From DATKRB01 sp963794215 (GTDB taxonomy: Bacteria; Actinomycetota; Acidimicrobiia; Acidimicrobiales; RAAP-2), in contig CAWCCQ010000003.1 in the NCBI GenBank assembly GCA_963794215.1, positions 434,001-498,000 on the forward strand: 64,000 nucleotides of DNA. Direction: 5' to 3'. The notes under the pieces were generated by a model. That model searched no databases, was not told where the DNA came from, and saw only the letters and a program-made list of their open reading frames with translations. Position 1 is the first letter of the stretch. The number at the start of each line of letters is the position of its first letter. Positions 63,442 through 64,000 of the stretch are shown piece after piece. The position numbers were made by a program, and so were the translations under genes.

Positions 63442-64000
63442 GGCGCCTCGCCGGTTGGCGTCCTCGTCTCGAGCCCCGCCTGCCCGGACTCGAGCGTCAC
63501 CGCGTGGCCGCCGAACTGGTTGCGCAAGGCGGCCAGCAGGCGGTACTGGAAGCTGTCCTGCTCTCGCGAGGCAAAGCGCGCGTAGAGCGCCGCGGAGATC
63601 GCCGGGGCTGGCACAGCTCGGTTGATGGCCTCCTCGACCGTCCAGCGACCCTCGCCCGAATCGGTGACGACACCCTTGATCTGATCGAACCCCGAGCCGG
63701 CCGCCAGTGACCGCTCGGTCAGCTCGAGCAGCCAGCTCCGAACGACCGATCCATAGCGCCAGATGGACGCGATCTCGTGGAGGTCGAGATCGAACTCGCC
63801 GGCCGATTTCATGATGTCAAAGCCTTCGGCGTAGGCCTGCATCAGCCCGTACTCGATGCCGTTGTGGACCATTTTCACGAAGTGCCCAGCACCCACTGGA
63901 CCAACATGCGCATAGCCACCCGGAGGTGCCAGGGTGAGGAACGCGGGTTCGACCACGGCGACGGATTCCTTGGTCCCCCCAACCATGAGGCAATAGCCCT
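63438..64000 (-). CDS. gnd: 6-phosphogluconate dehydrogenase (decarboxylating), partial
   Basis: The C-terminal 187 residues are visible and the N-terminus is beyond the right edge. GYCLMVGG leads to HFVKMVHNGIEYGLMQAYAE, where the catalytic Lys and substrate-binding residues lie. The form is the shorter type with a truncated C-terminal domain (GntZ/YqeC-like), often NAD-dependent. It oxidises 6-phosphogluconate to ribulose 5-phosphate and CO2 and pairs with zwf. Confidence 0.93.
   Translation of the reverse strand, partial: GYCLMVGGTKESVAVVEPAFLTLAPPGGYAHVGPVGAGHFVKMVHNGIEYGLMQAYAEGFDIMKSAGEFDLDLHEIASIWRYGSVVRSWLLELTERSLAAGSGFDQIKGVVTDSGEGRWTVEEAINRAVPAPAISAALYARFASREQDSFQYRLLAALRNQFGGHAVTLESGQAGLETRTPTGEAP

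Noticed and set aside
1..64000. CRISPR array
   Set aside because: No run of equal repeats with unique spacers; all tandem repeats found lack spacers or have only two or three units.

Overview
The window is GC-rich DNA from an actinobacterium. The evidence is a fused two-domain FbiC for coenzyme F420 synthesis, four luciferase-like F420 oxidoreductases and a PPOX/F420 flavoprotein, a mycothiol-dependent isomerase family protein, a WhiB-like protein, a DUF6893-type micro-protein and frequent GTG starts. A member of the Acidimicrobiia is my best guess, but the sequence alone does not settle the class.

Layout. 0-9.7 kb is core and ordinary accessory DNA: ispH (partial), a DUF512 PDZ/radical-SAM protein, der, a zinc-ribbon membrane micro-protein, an F420 oxidoreductase, small enzymes, a methyltransferase/flavin monooxygenase pair and a membrane-anchored GH16 glycosidase. 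At 9.78 kb is tRNA-Pro(GGG). Its 3' half is repeated at 16.80 kb as an exact 40-bp copy. The two copies bracket a decayed 7-kb genomic island with a broken tyrosine integrase, IS256 and IS630 relics, a PAS-LuxR regulator, a WhiB-like protein lacking two cluster cysteines and several small unknown genes. 17-19 kb holds further small unknown genes.

19-34.6 kb is a catabolic region for an unidentified CoA-linked substrate: hydrolase, amidohydrolase, F420 oxidoreductase, four short-chain dehydrogenases, a tandem-domain CoA-transferase, a DUF2889 protein, a cysteine-less thiolase with its OB-fold partner, an acyl-CoA dehydrogenase, a phosphotransferase and a TetR regulator. 34.6-44 kb carries a UvrD-type helicase, an MFS transporter, a DUF4234 protein, a phosphoesterase, a MaoC hydratase, two coupled F420 oxidoreductases, a PPOX protein and a mycothiol-type enzyme. 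44-49 kb has a spherulin-4-like protein, a patatin, and thiO-thiS. 49-55 kb is gltB-gltD (glutamate synthase). The end holds an SLT-NlpC/P60 wall hydrolase, an acyl-CoA ligase, a LOG-family protein, fbiC, zwf and a partial gnd.

The genes join up in three themes: CoA-thioester catabolism, F420 production and use, and central nitrogen and pentose-phosphate metabolism. At least nine apparent single-base frameshifts lie outside the island, including one in gltB and one in gltD. Uncorrected indels in the assembly are the simplest explanation, and such genes are annotated here as single loci. No CRISPR array or known antiphage system was seen.
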